Positions 16,175 to 24,294 of a stretch of DNA of 33,851 nt are shown here, piece by piece (position 1 is the first letter of the stretch; each line of letters begins with the position of its first letter). Made by a program: the position numbers and the translations under genes. The stretch comes from an uncultured Clostridia bacterium (GTDB taxonomy: Bacteria; Bacillota; Clostridia; Christensenellales; UBA1242). The stretch lies in assembly GCA_934754445.1 (NCBI GenBank), contig CAKVHZ010000012.1, positions 1 through 33,851 of the forward strand, written 5' to 3'. The notes under the pieces are model-generated. The model searched no databases and was not told the origin of the DNA. It was given only the letters and a program-made list of their open reading frames with translations.

Positions 16175-17044
16175 ATGGAAAATTTTTCTGATTTATTATT
16201 TGAGATTTCGCAAAATATAAAGAGTAAACATCAAGAAGGATATAAAAAACAAACATTTTTAGGAAAATATGATTTATTTAAAACCCACATTGAAATTTTA
16301 AACGAAAAAGGTAGTAAATATTTTAATAGAGATATAGGTAGTTATACTTCTATTTATACCGATAAATTAACCCCTTATGATACTGATATAAGAAATTATT
16401 GTATAGAAGTTTTAAGTGAAATTATAAAAGACTATATTTTTAAAATAAATAAAAAAGCTGAAACCTTTTTAATTGTGGGTATTGGTAATAAAAACTATGT
16501 TAGTGATAGTATTGGGCCGTTAGTTACAAATCAAATTATTATAACAAGGCACGCAAAACTAAATAATCCTAATATTTTAGATAAAAGGTTAAAAACTGTT
16601 TGTGCTTTAACTCCTAGTGTTTTAGGGCAAACGGGCATTGAAACCTATGATATTGTAAAAGGTGTTGTAGAAAATGTTAATCCCGATGTTGTTATATTAA
16701 TAGATAGTATATTATCTAAAAGTTATAATTATATAGGAAAGTGTTTTCAAGTTAGTAATAATGGACTTATTCCGGGGAGCGGGGTAGAAAATGCACGAAA
16801 AATTTTAGATGAAAATTCCTTAAAAGTGCCAGTTATTTCAATTGGTGTTCCGCTGGTTATTTCAGCAAATAATTTGGTTAGCGATTATATTGATAATAAT
16901 ATAGAAGAACTAAATAACTTAATAGTAACTAATAAAGAAATTGATGTTTTAGTTAAAAATTCGGCTCAAATAGTGGCAACAAGCATAAATATGGCTATTC
17001 ATAACAAAATGAGTTTTAATGAGATTTTAGACTATATGAGTTAA
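16175..17044 (+). CDS. gpr: Germination protease (GPR endopeptidase)
   Basis: Aspartic-type protease that degrades small acid-soluble spore proteins at germination; made as a zymogen in the forespore. 289 aa from the chosen ATG. Family motifs: FLIVGIGNKNYVSDSIGP with a conserved Asp, TPSVLGQTGIET, PDVVILIDSI with the second key Asp, and LIPGSGVENAR. The N-terminal segment is the presumed propeptide. A GTG at 16160 would add five residues; the ATG is preferred because an AATAAT box ends 6 nt before it, the spacing seen at other leaderless genes here, and neither start has an SD. No clear SigF/SigG promoter was recognised. It is evidence that the organism forms endospores. Confidence 0.92.
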   Translation: MENFSDLLFEISQNIKSKHQEGYKKQTFLGKYDLFKTHIEILNEKGSKYFNRDIGSYTSIYTDKLTPYDTDIRNYCIEVLSEIIKDYIFKINKKAETFLIVGIGNKNYVSDSIGPLVTNQIIITRHAKLNNPNILDKRLKTVCALTPSVLGQTGIETYDIVKGVVENVNPDVVILIDSILSKSYNYIGKCFQVSNNGLIPGSGVENARKILDENSLKVPVISIGVPLVISANNLVSDYIDNNIEELNNLIVTNKEIDVLVKNSAQIVATSINMAIHNKMSFNEILDYMS

Positions 17045-17061
17045 TTAACTTTTTATGCGAT

Positions 17062-17082
17062 AAGTGTCAACGACACTTTTAT
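17062..17082 (+). terminator. Probable terminator of gpr
   Basis: AAGTGTC (17062-17068), AAC loop, GACACTT (17072-17078), then only a short T stretch; 17 nt after the gpr stop. Confidence 0.6.
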
Positions 17083-17247
17083 AGAAACGAGCCCAAACAT
17101 GAAAGTGGCAATGCCACCCCAGACCCCTAAAACTCTTATTAATAATCGTTAAATTTATTTTAATTTTATTGTTAAATAGAAAGTTTCATCCAACAAAAGC
17201 ACCATTGCACAAAAAATTTTGAAATTTTAAAAAAACTTTGCAAAAAC

Positions 17248-17288
17248 GCTTGACAAGAAAAGTCAAAAAATGCGAATATTTTTAATAG
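17248..17288 (+). repeat. 41-bp block, copy 1 (second copy at 33774-33814)
   Basis: 37 of 41 positions match the copy at 33774. It begins GCTTGACA and ends TATTTTTAATAG. In this copy TTGAC and GTCAA form an inverted repeat. It may be a promoter or protein-binding module, but no -10 box stands at normal distance from TTGACA. Confidence 0.75.
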
Positions 17289-17332
17289 ATATTGAAAGAC
17301 TAATCTTACTACTACAAATAAACAGAAACGAA

Positions 17333-17366
17333 AATCCCTTGGTTAACCGAATCCCTTGGTTAACCG
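17333..17366 (+). repeat. Two tandem 17-bp repeats with GGTTAACC palindromes
   Basis: AATCCCTTGGTTAACCG occurs twice without gap (17333-17349, 17350-17366), followed by a third AATC. Each copy holds the perfect palindrome GGTTAACC, so the copies can pair with each other (8 bp, 9-nt loop). Confidence 0.95.
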
Positions 17367-17400
17367 AATCTAGAAAGGTAAAATATACACTTTTTTAAAT

Positions 17401-17432
17401 AAACTGGTTAACTTAGGTTAATCGGTTTTTTT
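17401..17432 (+). terminator. Strong terminator upstream of the SGNH hydrolase gene (possible attenuator)
   Basis: AAACTGGTTAAC (17401-17412) pairs with GTTAATCGGTTT (17417-17428), two G-U pairs and one C-T mismatch region allowed, followed by seven T. Its GGTTAAC is also complementary to the GGTTAACC of the tandem repeats, so two exclusive folds are possible just before the SD at 17448. Confidence 0.7.
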
Positions 17433-17458
17433 GTTTCAAAATTTAAAAAGGAGAGCAA

Positions 17459-19474
17459 ATGAAACAAAAAATTAAAAAAGTAAGTAATACCATGATGGCA
17501 CTTATTATAACATTTAGTTTAATATTAGTGTCTTTAATAGGTTTAACAATGGCATGGTTTACCGATAAAAAGAATTATTCATCAAATTTAGATTTTGGTG
17601 ATGTAAGTATTTTAGTTGATGACACTACAACTGAAGATAAAACTAGTGATAGTTTAATATTTTCAATTTATCGTAGTGGCACAAAATTAGATGCTGGCAA
17701 AAAAGTAATGCCAGGAGATGAATTAAGAGCAACCTTAAGAATAACAAATAAAGCCGAAGATTGTTATTATTTAGTAACATTAAATAGTGATAACGATATT
17801 TTAGGCGATTCATTCAATTCCAACTATTATGTAAGTAATTCTACACTTTATGCTGTAAGGAACTTAGCAGGTGATATATATTATACTTTAATTGATGAAA
17901 GTAATTTACAAGTATTTAGTGTTGATGGAAATAATAATGAAACCTTAGTGGAAGATGGCGAAATTGTAGGACAATTAACAAATACAGATAGTCATACTCT
18001 TAATATTTCACAAAAAATCAGTGAAGATTTAACAAAAGAACAATTAAATGAATTATCAATTACAAGCATTAAAGTTAATTGTAATGTTTATGCTATTCAA
18101 CAAGCAAATATTAGCAAAATTGATGCATATAAACAATTAACTAAAATGAGACAAAACGATGTTAAAACAGAAAAACAATTATTATCAGGCGAACAATTAA
18201 TAAAAGATAATAATTTTGCTATTTCTAAATTAACAACTTGTTATGATGCTAGTATAAAATATTTTGGCTATCAAAACTATCAAATGTTTGAAGGAAAAAC
18301 TATTACAAGAATAGATATTCCTGTAAAAAGTGTTAGTGCTATTGATGAAAATCAAACTTTTACTATAAGAAAAATAAATAGTCTTAATGCGGAAGTTATT
18401 GAAACTTATACTTTAAAAGTTCCTTATAGCCAAATAGAAGGCTTAGAAGCAGGCAGTATTAACAAATTTATAAGGTTTGAAAACTTATCAATTTCAGTTG
18501 GAATTAACGAAACTTTATATTTTGGAAAAAGCGATACCGATACTGTAATTTTTGGTTATGGTGCTATTGGCGAAAATTCGGAGTATTACATTGCAGTAAG
18601 TACGTACGGAATACTTATTCCAAATAGTTTAAGAAAATATAGTTTTTGTTTACCTTTTAACATTTATTATGTAAGTAATTTAGAAAACGATAATACAAGT
18701 TCATTTGCAGGTAAATATGTATCTATTTTAGGAGATAGTATTAGCACATATACGGGTTATATCAATAAACAAAATTCAACAACATCGGGTAATGGTGGAT
18801 TTTATGGTAGTGATAAATTATCAAGTGTAAACGACACTTATTGGATGCAAGTAATAAATAGTTTAAATATGAAATTTTGTGTTAATAACTCTTGGAGTGG
18901 AACAACAATGAGTGGACTAGGCACTTATGATAATAATGGGGCAAATGGGGGATATAATAGAGCAAATCAACTTCATGATGACACAACTAGTGATAACCCA
19001 AACAATGAAGTTATTAACCCAGATGTTATATTGTTAAACATGGGCATTAACGATTGTGCTTTAGGTTTAACTTGTGGTTCACTTACTAGTGGCGATTTTA
19101 CTACAATTCAAAGTAAAGTAGATGCTGGAAGTTTTACTGCAACAAGTTTTGCTGAAGCATATGTTGCTGGTGTATATAAAATGACAAAAGCATATCCTAA
19201 CGCAAAAATTTATTGTTTAAATATACCTTATAGAAATGCTAAAACAGATACAAACTTAAATGATTACAATAAAGTAATTTCTCAAGTTGTTAATTATTAT
19301 ACGAATGCTCATCTAGTAGATATTCATTCTAGCACTAAACTATACGGAACTAGTTACGAACAATACACAGTTGCAAATGCATCTAGTGCGCACGACAATA
19401 TTCATCCAAATGCAATTGGTATGGACATTATAAGTGATTTAATAATTAAAGAAATGTTAAAATATGGTGCTTAA
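17459..19474 (+). CDS. Secreted SGNH hydrolase with TasA/camelysin-like N-terminus
   Basis: 671 aa. The N-terminus (about 1-37) has a basic start, a long hydrophobic stretch and then AWFTDKKN, the pattern of SipW-dependent signal peptides; residues to about 200 (DFGDVSI...PGDELRATLRITNKA) resemble TasA/camelysin beta-rich proteins. The C-terminal third is an SGNH/GDSL hydrolase: block I GDSIS with Ser427, block III GIND with Asn531, block V DNIHPN with Asp646 and His649, so the catalytic set is complete. It probably de-esterifies surface or extracellular polysaccharide or lipid. No SipW peptidase or sortase motif is seen nearby. The SD is AAGGAG, and a terminator-bearing leader precedes it. 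The fusion is uncommon to my knowledge. Confidence 0.87.
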   Translation: MKQKIKKVSNTMMALIITFSLILVSLIGLTMAWFTDKKNYSSNLDFGDVSILVDDTTTEDKTSDSLIFSIYRSGTKLDAGKKVMPGDELRATLRITNKAEDCYYLVTLNSDNDILGDSFNSNYYVSNSTLYAVRNLAGDIYYTLIDESNLQVFSVDGNNNETLVEDGEIVGQLTNTDSHTLNISQKISEDLTKEQLNELSITSIKVNCNVYAIQQANISKIDAYKQLTKMRQNDVKTEKQLLSGEQLIKDNNFAISKLTTCYDASIKYFGYQNYQMFEGKTITRIDIPVKSVSAIDENQTFTIRKINSLNAEVIETYTLKVPYSQIEGLEAGSINKFIRFENLSISVGINETLYFGKSDTDTVIFGYGAIGENSEYYIAVSTYGILIPNSLRKYSFCLPFNIYYVSNLENDNTSSFAGKYVSILGDSISTYTGYINKQNSTTSGNGGFYGSDKLSSVNDTYWMQVINSLNMKFCVNNSWSGTTMSGLGTYDNNGANGGYNRANQLHDDTTSDNPNNEVINPDVILLNMGINDCALGLTCGSLTSGDFTTIQSKVDAGSFTATSFAEAYVAGVYKMTKAYPNAKIYCLNIPYRNAKTDTNLNDYNKVISQVVNYYTNAHLVDIHSSTKLYGTSYEQYTVANASSAHDNIHPNAIGMDIISDLIIKEMLKYGA

Positions 19475-19477
19475 AAG

Positions 19478-19505
19478 TAGTAGGAAATTTTCCTACTATT
19501 TTTTA
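19478..19505 (+). terminator. Intrinsic terminator of the SGNH hydrolase gene
   Basis: TAGTAGGAA (19478-19486) pairs with TTCCTACTA (19490-19498), followed by T residues. Confidence 0.85.
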
Positions 19506-19571
19506 TTAACTTGTTAATAATTATTGTGAATAAAAATAATTAAATTTTTTTGAAAAAGTTTTGAAAAACTG

Positions 19572-19600
19572 TTGACAAAGGTAAATAATTGGAGTAGAAT
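19572..19600 (+). promoter_or_regulatory. SigA-type promoter of ctsR-mcsA-clpC
   Basis: TTGACA (19572-19577), 17-nt spacer, TAGAAT (19595-19600); predicted start near 19607, immediately before the CtsR operator. Confidence 0.8.
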
Positions 19601-19609
19601 ATTAACAAA

Positions 19610-19626
19610 GGTCAAAGAAAGTCAAA
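19610..19626 (+). promoter_or_regulatory. CtsR operator
   Basis: GGTCAAA-GAA-AGTCAAA fits the CtsR heptad direct repeat (RGTCAAA, 3-nt spacer NAN) exactly. It lies at the transcription start of ctsR itself, so the operon is autorepressed and should be induced by heat or protein stress. Confidence 0.93.
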
Positions 19627-19647
19627 CCTTTTAAAAGGAGTTAAATT

Positions 19648-20103
19648 ATGCAAAATTTAAGCGATATTATAGAACAGTTTATTTTAGATAATATTGGTAA
19701 TGATGATAGTTTAAATTTAAGTAGAAATGAACTCGCAAACTTTTTTAATGTAGCACCTAGTCAAATAAATTATGTTTTATCTACTAGGTTTACTTTAGAT
19801 AGGGGATTTCAAACCGAAAGTAAACGAGGCGGTGGTGGTTATATAGTTGTTAAAAAACTAAATTTAACTAACGACTATTTAACAAACATTATTAAAAACT
19901 TAAATCCTAACTTAGATTATTCTACTGCTTGTTTTATTCTAGAAAACTTATATAAGAATAATTTAATTACTTTAAATGAGTTAGACTTAATAAAAACGAC
20001 AATAAACGCAAAAAGTCTTTCTTCACCTTTTAAAATTGAAAATAGTTTGAGATATAATATTTTCAAGAACATTTTAATTAATTTACAAAATAGGGGGAAA
20101 TAA
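19648..20103 (+). CDS. ctsR: Transcriptional repressor CtsR
   Basis: Dimeric heat-shock repressor of clp genes, 151 aa, typical length. The N-terminal winged helix-turn-helix (about 1-72) includes RNELANFFNVAPSQINYVL and the glycine-rich wing RGGGGYI that carries the heat-sensing tip; the C-terminal helical domain follows. A canonical CtsR box lies in its own promoter. SD AAGGAG. mcsA follows after 2 nt. Confidence 0.96.
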   Translation: MQNLSDIIEQFILDNIGNDDSLNLSRNELANFFNVAPSQINYVLSTRFTLDRGFQTESKRGGGGYIVVKKLNLTNDYLTNIIKNLNPNLDYSTACFILENLYKNNLITLNELDLIKTTINAKSLSSPFKIENSLRYNIFKNILINLQNRGK

Positions 20104-20105
20104 TT

Positions 20106-20582
20106 ATGAAATGTGATAAATGTAAAACAAATGAGGCAAACTTTCATAAAGTTAGTAATATAAATGGCAAAGTAAGTGAAGTTCATCTTTGCAGTGATTG
20201 TGCTAAAAAAAGCACTGAATTTGATTTTGATAAGGAATTTGATAAATTAAACTTTGGTGCAAAAAGTTTTTTTGATAATATAATGAGTGATTTTAAAACA
20301 AGTTTTAGTTACTTTACTAATCCTATGCTAGAAAACTTTTTAAATTTTGATGATTTTGATAGTTTTGGTGATAGTCTATTTAATAGTAGAGTTTTACCAG
20401 AAACAAAACAATTAGAAAAAGTAGAAAAACAAGATAAAAAACAACCTATCAAATTAAGCGAAGATGAAAAGAAAAAACTAGAAATTCAAAAACTAGATTT
20501 ACAACTTAAAAAAGCCGTTGTAGAAGAACGATATGAAGATGCTGTAAAATTAAGAGATAAATTAAGAGAATTAAAAAAATAA
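20106..20582 (+). CDS. mcsA: McsA-like zinc/UVR protein, short form
   Basis: 158 aa. N-terminal zinc site: Cys3, Cys6, Cys29, Cys32 (CDKC...CSDC). C-terminal UVR motif (about 125-158: KLDLQLKKAVVEERYEDAVKL). In Bacillus, McsA has two CxxC-pair zinc sites and activates the arginine kinase McsB. Here the second zinc site is absent, and its place is taken by a Phe/Asp-rich segment (about 38-95). The next gene should be mcsB but is missing; the gap to clpC holds a repeat element instead. SD is within AGGGGG at the end of ctsR. Its function without McsB is unclear; ClpC adaptor is one possibility. Confidence 0.9.
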   Translation: MKCDKCKTNEANFHKVSNINGKVSEVHLCSDCAKKSTEFDFDKEFDKLNFGAKSFFDNIMSDFKTSFSYFTNPMLENFLNFDDFDSFGDSLFNSRVLPETKQLEKVEKQDKKQPIKLSEDEKKKLEIQKLDLQLKKAVVEERYEDAVKLRDKLRELKK

Positions 20583-20613
20583 GTTTTTAATTCTTTGAAA
20601 ATGAGAAAATAGA

Positions 20614-20733
20614 TTATTCTTTTGTTTTTTTTTGATTACGAATTGCATTTTATTTGGTTGTTCGTAAACTCACAAAATCATAAAATTCAACCAAAGTCTG
20701 CGAGCAAAAGAATAATTGCGAGCAAAATTTAAC
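20614..20733. repeat. Dispersed fold-back element, copy A (between mcsA and clpC)
   Basis: Positions 20640-20710 match 33481-33551 without gaps at 56 of 71 positions. Outer arms TTATTCTTTTG (20614-20624) and CAAAAGAATAA (20705-20715) and inner arms TTTGGTTG (20653-20660) and CAACCAAA (20688-20695) pair perfectly. GCGAGCAAAA is repeated directly at 20700 and 20718. It ends with ATTTAAC, the linker also found in the hairpin array near 33700. Confidence 0.8.
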
Positions 20734-20776
20734 TTTTGATTAAATAAAAATTATAAAATTAAAGGAGGAAAAAGTT

Positions 20777-23197
20777 ATGTATTATAATATTAACGCAACC
20801 GAAGGAGTAAACGAAGTATTAAAAAATGCTTCAAGTTTAGCAAAAAAATATAATTCTGGCGAAATTGCAACCGAACATTTACTATATGGTTTATGTAAAT
20901 TTACCGATAGTAAAAGTAGTAAAGTTTTAAGCGAAAATGGTGTTACTAGTGATAAACTAGAAGTTTTAATTGCTCAAAACGGAGAAACAATTTTTGGTGC
21001 TGATAGTGTAGATTTAACTCCAACCGCAAAACAAGTTTTTAGAGTTGCTAGTGAAGTTGCTGTAGAGTTAAATCATAGTTTTGTAGGAACTGAGCATTTA
21101 TTCTTAGCAATATTACTAAGTGATGGTGTTGCTGTAAACTTATTACAAGAAGTTTTTGGCTGTAATATTGAAAAAATGCGAGAAAGTGTTTTGAACATTT
21201 TAAAAGGCGATACTAAAACCGAAAATAATGTTGAAAGTGCTTCAACACTTCCTCAAAACTTGCTTGAAATGGGCACAGATTTAACCTTAAAAGCAAAAGA
21301 GGGTAAAATTGATGCCATAATAGGTAGAGATGAAGAAATAGAAAGAGTAATTGAAATTCTATGCCGTAAAACTAAAAACAACCCAGTTTTAATAGGTGAA
21401 GCAGGTGTTGGTAAAAGTGCAATTGTAGAAGGGTTAGCACAAAGAATTGTAAAAGGTAATGTTCCTGAAGAATTACAAAACAAAACCATTTTTTCACTAG
21501 AACTTGGTGGATTAATGGCTGGCACAAAATATCGTGGAGCATTAGAAGAAAAATTAAAAGAAGTTATTGAAACCATAACTAAAAATAAAAACATAATAAC
21601 TTTTATTGATGAAATTCATACATTAAGTCAAGCAGGTAGCGAAAAAGGCGAAGTTAGTCCTAGTGATATGTTAAAACCATATTTAGCAAGGGGCGAACTA
21701 CAAACTATTGGTGCTACAACTACTGAAGAATATCGTAAATTTATTGAAAAAGATAAAGCCTTAGAACGTAGATTTCAACCAGTTATAGTTAATCCACCAT
21801 CAGTAGAAGATACAATTTTAATTTTAAAAGGAATTAGAGATAGTTTTGAAGCCTTCCATAAAGTAAAAATTACTGATAGTGCAATTGAAGCCGCTTGTAA
21901 GTTAAGTGATAGATATATTACTGATAGAAATTTACCAGATAAAGCAATCGATTTAATTGATGAAGCAAGTAGTAAAGCAAAAGTAAATAACTCAATAGTT
22001 CCACCAGAAGTAACACAAAAAGAAAAAGAACTTCAAAGTTTAGAAAATAGTAAAAAAGAAGCCTTACTTCAAGAGAACTTTGAAAAAGCCGCAAAATTAA
22101 GAGATGATATTAAAAAATTACAAGATGAAATAAATAACTTTAAAAAATCTAATAACGATGGTAAAGACTATAAAGAAATTACCGAAGATGATATTAGCGA
22201 AGTTGTTTCTAAATGGACTAAAATACCAGTTTCTAAATTAAATATGCAAGAAAAAGATAAGTTATTAAACTTAGAAAACATATTACATGAAAGAATTGTT
22301 GGTCAAAACGAAGCCGTAGAAAGTGTTTGCAAAGCAATAAGAAGAGCAAGAGTAGGACTAAAAGATAGCAAGCGTCCTATTGGTAGTTTTATATTCTTAG
22401 GACCTACTGGTGTAGGTAAAACCGAACTTTGTAAAGCCTTAGCAGAAGCAATGTTTGATAGTGAAAATTCTATTATTAGATTAGATATGAGCGAATATAT
22501 GGAATCTCATGCAGTAAGTAAATTAATTGGTTCGCCTCCAGGATATGTTGGCTATGAAGAAGGTGGACAATTAACCGAAGCCGTTAGAAGAAAACCATAC
22601 AGCGTTGTTTTATTTGATGAAATAGAAAAAGCACATCCCGATGTATTTAATATTTTACTTCAAATATTAGAAGACGGAAGACTTACTGATAGTCATGGTA
22701 AAACAGTTTCATTCCAAAACACTATAATTATTTTAACAAGTAACTGTGGTGTAGACGAATTAACTAATATGAAAAAACAATTAGGATTTAATTCTAATAG
22801 TGAAGATATTAGTGAAGAAAAAGAAAACGAAATTTTAATGGATGCTTTAAAACGCAAATTTAAACCAGAATTTTTAAATCGTATTGATGTTATAACTGTA
22901 TTTCATAGATTAACTAAACAAGATATAGCACAAATAGCAAGCATTATGATTAATAATCTAAATAAAAGATTAAAAGAAAGAAATCTAGAGATTAAATTAA
23001 CCGAAAATGCAATTAATTATTTAATAGACAACGGAACAAATGCTGTTTATGGTGCAAGACCACTAAGAAGATTAATTGAACAAAAAATTGAAGATAGAAT
23101 AGCCGAAGATATGCTTGCAGGTAAAATTGTAGAAGGTAATTCTATAATTGTAGATTTTAATGATGGTGAATTAAAATTTAATTATGTAAATAATTAA
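20777..23197 (+). CDS. clpC: ATP-dependent Clp protease ATPase subunit ClpC
   Basis: Hsp100 unfoldase that feeds proteins to ClpP. 806 aa, normal for ClpC. N-domain (about 1-145) with repeats ATEHLLYGL and GTEHLFLAI; first AAA+ module with GEAGVGKS; middle UVR-type coiled region (LQSLENSKKEALLQENFEKA), specific to ClpC; second AAA+ module with GPTGVGKTE, and Walker B VLFDEIEKA. The N-domain glutamates that bind phospho-arginine in Bacillus ClpC appear to be retained, even though mcsB is absent here. SD AAAGGAGG. Likely read through from ctsR-mcsA; no separate promoter was found. Confidence 0.96.
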   Translation: MYYNINATEGVNEVLKNASSLAKKYNSGEIATEHLLYGLCKFTDSKSSKVLSENGVTSDKLEVLIAQNGETIFGADSVDLTPTAKQVFRVASEVAVELNHSFVGTEHLFLAILLSDGVAVNLLQEVFGCNIEKMRESVLNILKGDTKTENNVESASTLPQNLLEMGTDLTLKAKEGKIDAIIGRDEEIERVIEILCRKTKNNPVLIGEAGVGKSAIVEGLAQRIVKGNVPEELQNKTIFSLELGGLMAGTKYRGALEEKLKEVIETITKNKNIITFIDEIHTLSQAGSEKGEVSPSDMLKPYLARGELQTIGATTTEEYRKFIEKDKALERRFQPVIVNPPSVEDTILILKGIRDSFEAFHKVKITDSAIEAACKLSDRYITDRNLPDKAIDLIDEASSKAKVNNSIVPPEVTQKEKELQSLENSKKEALLQENFEKAAKLRDDIKKLQDEINNFKKSNNDGKDYKEITEDDISEVVSKWTKIPVSKLNMQEKDKLLNLENILHERIVGQNEAVESVCKAIRRARVGLKDSKRPIGSFIFLGPTGVGKTELCKALAEAMFDSENSIIRLDMSEYMESHAVSKLIGSPPGYVGYEEGGQLTEAVRRKPYSVVLFDEIEKAHPDVFNILLQILEDGRLTDSHGKTVSFQNTIIILTSNCGVDELTNMKKQLGFNSNSEDISEEKENEILMDALKRKFKPEFLNRIDVITVFHRLTKQDIAQIASIMINNLNKRLKERNLEIKLTENAINYLIDNGTNAVYGARPLRRLIEQKIEDRIAEDMLAGKIVEGNSIIVDFNDGELKFNYVNN

Positions 23198-23262
23198 TAT
23201 GATTAACTTAAATTATAAAATAATCTATTAGTAAAATAAAATAATAAGTTTAATTAAACAAC

Positions 23263-23291
23263 AAAAAAACCACCTTAATGGTGGTTTTTTT
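23263..23291 (+). terminator. Intrinsic terminator of clpC
   Basis: AAAAACCACC pairs with GGTGGTTTTT around a TTAAT loop (stem 23265-23289), with a T run. Confidence 0.9.
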
Positions 23292-23326
23292 AGACTAAAA
23301 AGATATTAAATAGCATAAACTAAAAT

Positions 23327-24205
23327 ATGTTTTTAGGTTTTGTTTTCGCTCTACTTTCTGCAATATTTTTAAGTTTATATATCGTTCCTAAAAAATTTAG
23401 CAAGTTAGAGCCATGTGTTTACAATTTGTTTATAGGAATAGGTTATTTTATAACATCAATTATTTTTGTTATAATTCTAGTTTTAACAAATAATTTTCAT
23501 GAAAAAATTTTTTCAGTATATGCCTTATATAGCGTATTAGATGGAATACTTTGGGTACTAGCATCAATATGTTTTTTAAAATGTATAGATACTTTAGGAA
23601 TTACTAGAGCAAGCACTTTTAAAAACTTACAAGGCCCAATCTCCGCAATATTATTTTTATTTATTTTAAGTGAATATAAAAGTTTAAATGTTGGCTTTAT
23701 ATTTATAGCACTAATTTTAATATTTATAAGTCAAATTTTATTTAATTTTAATAGTAATAGTGAGCAAAAACTAAGTGTAAAAGGTATGATTTATGGAATA
23801 CTAGCAAGTATATTTTTTAGTTTTAATGCATTAGTTAGAAAAGTTTGTGCTTTACAAAATTTAGTTTATATTGGTCAGGTTTATGCAAGTTTAACAATAG
23901 TTATTTTAAGTTTTATTATTTTGCTATTTAAAAATAAAATAAATAAAAAAGTTTTTACTGATAAACAAAATAAGTATGGTTATTTAAGTGGAATTTTTTA
24001 CTTTTTTGCCTCAATGTTTATGGTGCTATCTTATAGTTATATTAGTGGAACAATTACAAGCACGATAACAAAATTAAGTGGTCTTATTACTATTTTTATT
24101 GGCATTGTATTTTTTAAAGAAATTGATTTTAAAAAACATTATGTTAGAATATTATTAGGTTCATTATCAATAATTCTTGCCGTTGCAATTTTGTTTTTTG
24201 CTTAA
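23327..24205 (+). CDS. DMT-superfamily transporter (EamA or GRP type)
   Basis: 292 aa and almost entirely membrane: about ten hydrophobic helices arranged as two five-helix halves, the drug/metabolite transporter plan. Short charged loops (VPKKFSKLEP; EQKLSVKG at mid-protein) separate them, and the second half begins with GILASIFFSFNALVRKV, echoing the first half. The pattern also fits the glucose/ribose porter branch. Substrate unknown. No SD is seen at this ATG; a weak TAAACT ends 5 nt upstream. Confidence 0.82.
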   Translation: MFLGFVFALLSAIFLSLYIVPKKFSKLEPCVYNLFIGIGYFITSIIFVIILVLTNNFHEKIFSVYALYSVLDGILWVLASICFLKCIDTLGITRASTFKNLQGPISAILFLFILSEYKSLNVGFIFIALILIFISQILFNFNSNSEQKLSVKGMIYGILASIFFSFNALVRKVCALQNLVYIGQVYASLTIVILSFIILLFKNKINKKVFTDKQNKYGYLSGIFYFFASMFMVLSYSYISGTITSTITKLSGLITIFIGIVFFKEIDFKKHYVRILLGSLSIILAVAILFFA

Positions 24206-24268
24206 AAAATCGTTTTAGTTAAATTTTATAAAACAAATAAAAAATTATGAAAAATTGTAAAAGTTGTG

Positions 24269-24274
24269 TATAAT
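24269..24274 (+). promoter_or_regulatory. -10 box of the methyltransferase gene
   Basis: TATAAT at 24269-24274; no good -35 at 17 nt. The AGGAGAG SD lies at 24284-24290. Confidence 0.5.
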
Positions 24275-24294
24275 GATATTGTTAGGAGAGCGAT

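Larger units (their letters stand above)
17045..17458 (+). other. Gene-free leader region of the SGNH hydrolase gene
   Basis: No coding region. It contains, in order, a terminator hairpin, a small GTGGC-AAT-GCCAC hairpin (17105-17117), a 41-bp block repeated at the end of the window (17248-17288), a 17-bp tandem repeat (17333-17366), a second terminator hairpin (17401-17432) and the AAGGAG SD of the next gene. The spacing suggests a regulated leader. Confidence 0.7.

Noticed and set aside
17253..17266. CtsR operator in the 41-bp block
   Set aside because: Only one AGTCAAA heptad is present; the second, 10 bp away, does not match.
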